Assembly: GCA_903970295.1 (NCBI GenBank)
Contig: CAJCHQ010000193.1
Location: forward strand, 1 to 7,134
Origin: Bryobacterales bacterium
GTDB taxonomy: Bacteria; Cyanobacteriota; Vampirovibrionia; Obscuribacterales; Obscuribacteraceae
Direction: 5' to 3'
Length of the DNA stretch: 7,134 nucleotides
This document shows positions 6,286 to 7,134 of this stretch, piece after piece. A model generated the notes under the pieces. It ran no database searches. It saw nothing but the letters and a program-made list of their open reading frames with translations, and was not told the origin of the DNA. Position 1 is the first letter of the stretch. Each line of letters opens with the position of its first letter. A program made the position numbers and the translations under genes.

Positions 6286-6777
6286 TCAGTTACACCCTGC
6301 CAGAGTGCCGGCTTCGCTTAACTTACGAGTGAGTGTAATTATTTCGATTGTGGCAAGCGCAGCCTCGATGCCTTTGTTATGCTCTTCTATCGTTCGTGCT
6401 ATGGCATCTTCCAAACGGAAAACCGGCAGAATCTCCATGATGATCGGCACTTCGAAGTCATACATCACTTTGCCCAATTCCGTAATGACGGTTTGAAGGA
6501 GGACCTGATAATGGTCGGTGTCGCCTTTGACGATAATGCCGTAAACGATGATCGCCTCGTATTTTTTAAGCTTGGCCAATTTTTTGGCAAAGAGCGGAAT
6601 CTCATACGCTCCTGGCACCTGAAAAATGTCCACTGATGAACACTTTGCTGTCTCTAGTATTTCTTTCGAAACTTCGACCATGCGATCTGAATGTTCTTTG
6701 TGCCATGCGGCTTGAACAATTGCTACCTTGGCGCCCGCAATAGGTGTTATCTTCGTGGCGTCATATGCTTTTTTCAT
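6286..6777 (-). CDS. ribH: 6,7-dimethyl-8-ribityllumazine synthase (divergent, RibH2-like)
   Basis: Lumazine synthase condenses 5-amino-6-ribitylamino-uracil with 3,4-dihydroxy-2-butanone 4-phosphate, the penultimate step of riboflavin synthesis, in the cytoplasm. At 163 residues the length is normal for the family. Visible hallmarks are VAIVQAAWH near the N-terminus (aromatic Trp where substrate stacks), VPGAYEIP, GIIVKGDTDHYQ carrying the catalytic-type His, and the phosphate-side block ending in HNKGIEAALATIE with a conserved-looking Arg in AIART. The N-terminal 'IQxxWH' and 'IFxVPGAYEIPLxAK' pattern resembles Brucella-type RibH2 more than the classical FNxxIT form. Lys replaces Arg in the usual 'IRGxTxH', and MEILPV replaces the usual 'FGVLT'. 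ATG 6775-6777 is the natural start, with a modest GAGAG before it. The gene lies 35 bp downstream of glgB on the same strand and may be in one transcript. No other riboflavin gene is visible here. Confidence 0.9.
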   Translation of the reverse strand: MKKAYDATKITPIAGAKVAIVQAAWHKEHSDRMVEVSKEILETAKCSSVDIFQVPGAYEIPLFAKKLAKLKKYEAIIVYGIIVKGDTDHYQVLLQTVITELGKVMYDFEVPIIMEILPVFRLEDAIARTIEEHNKGIEAALATIEIITLTRKLSEAGTLAGCN

Positions 6778-6812
6778 GATCTCTCGGTGAATGCTATTTG
6801 TTAATGGAAACC

Positions 6813-7133
6813 TTACGTGGCCGGCTTGAACATCAAAACGCCCAGCGGCGGCAAGGTCAAGGTCAGCATGTGCTTTCTGCCATGCATGTGCACGGGGTTC
6901 GACTCCACGCCTCCATAATTGCCGACGCCACTGCCACCATAGTCGGGGCTGTCGCTATTGAGCAATTCTTTCCAGAAACCGCCGACCGGCACACCGATCA
7001 TGTAATTGTGCCGAACTACCGGCGTGAAATTACAGACGATGACGACAATGTCCTCACGATTCTTGCCGTAGCGAATGTAGCTAAGCACGCTCTGTTCTAC
7101 ATCCGAGCAATCGATCCACTCGAACCCTTGCGG
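6813..7133 (-). CDS. glgB: 1,4-alpha-glucan branching enzyme, C-terminal part (continues beyond window)
   Basis: The reading frame enters from the right edge and yields 106 residues to the TAA at 6813-6815. The sequence follows the C-terminal beta-domain of glycogen branching enzyme closely. It begins PQGFEWIDCSDVEQSVLSYI, continues DIVVIVCNFTPVVRHNYMIG, then GFWKELLNSDSPDYGGSGVG, and ends LTLPPLGVLMFKP. Branching enzyme cuts alpha-1,4 glucan chains and rejoins them as alpha-1,6 branches during glycogen synthesis. The catalytic GH13 barrel and N-terminal CBM48 domain lie outside the window, so only the family can be called, not activity. A GTG at 7086-7088 could be read as a start, but the frame is open and homologous upstream of it, so it is internal. 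The end is intact and ribH follows after 35 bp. Confidence 0.93.
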   Translation of the reverse strand, partial: PQGFEWIDCSDVEQSVLSYIRYGKNREDIVVIVCNFTPVVRHNYMIGVPVGGFWKELLNSDSPDYGGSGVGNYGGVESNPVHMHGRKHMLTLTLPPLGVLMFKPAT

Positions 7134-7134
7134 T

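Overview
The window carries six protein-coding genes plus the tail of a seventh. Base composition is moderate and the genes are tightly packed. It looks like a bacterial chromosome. The house style is a very long LysM protein with tandem Asp/Gly/His-rich repeats and a C-terminal 'DQGxHxTCNVTT' cysteine-peptidase-like domain. From memory, this resembles large proteins of the non-photosynthetic cyanobacterial sister lineage (Vampirovibrionia/Melainabacteria, Obscuribacterales-type). That placement is an inference at roughly even odds, because no ribosomal or other marker gene is present. There are no RNA genes, insertion sequences, CRISPR arrays or phage genes.

Layout. (1) Positions 2-145 hold the last 47 codons of an unrecognised plus-strand gene, followed by a good intrinsic terminator (183-213). 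(2) A probable promoter region with an inverted repeat around a TATATAAC box precedes a plus-strand HExxH zinc metallopeptidase-like gene (277-1125). (3) A small minus-strand gene (1219-1638) converges on it. It encodes an exported, possibly Tat-dependent protein of a conserved but uncharacterised family. (4) A 315-bp divergent intergenic region follows. (5) A 1,182-residue plus-strand protein (1954-5502, GTG start) has a LysM domain, about ten 47-residue repeats and a C-terminal domain with a papain-like Gln/Cys/His/Asn arrangement. (6) Four bases later comes a 243-residue partner protein (5507-6238) of unknown function, almost certainly co-translated. (7) Converging from the right on the minus strand are ribH (lumazine synthase, riboflavin pathway, 6286-6777) and, 35 bp upstream of it, the C-terminus of glgB (glycogen branching enzyme, 6813-7133, running off the window).

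The most interesting unit is the two-gene module 1954-6238: a giant repeat-bearing putative cysteine peptidase with no visible signal peptide, translationally coupled to a small partner that could be a chaperone, inhibitor or immunity-like protein. An unrelated putative metallopeptidase lies just upstream, so the left part of the window is rich in putative peptidases, while the right end is ordinary metabolism.
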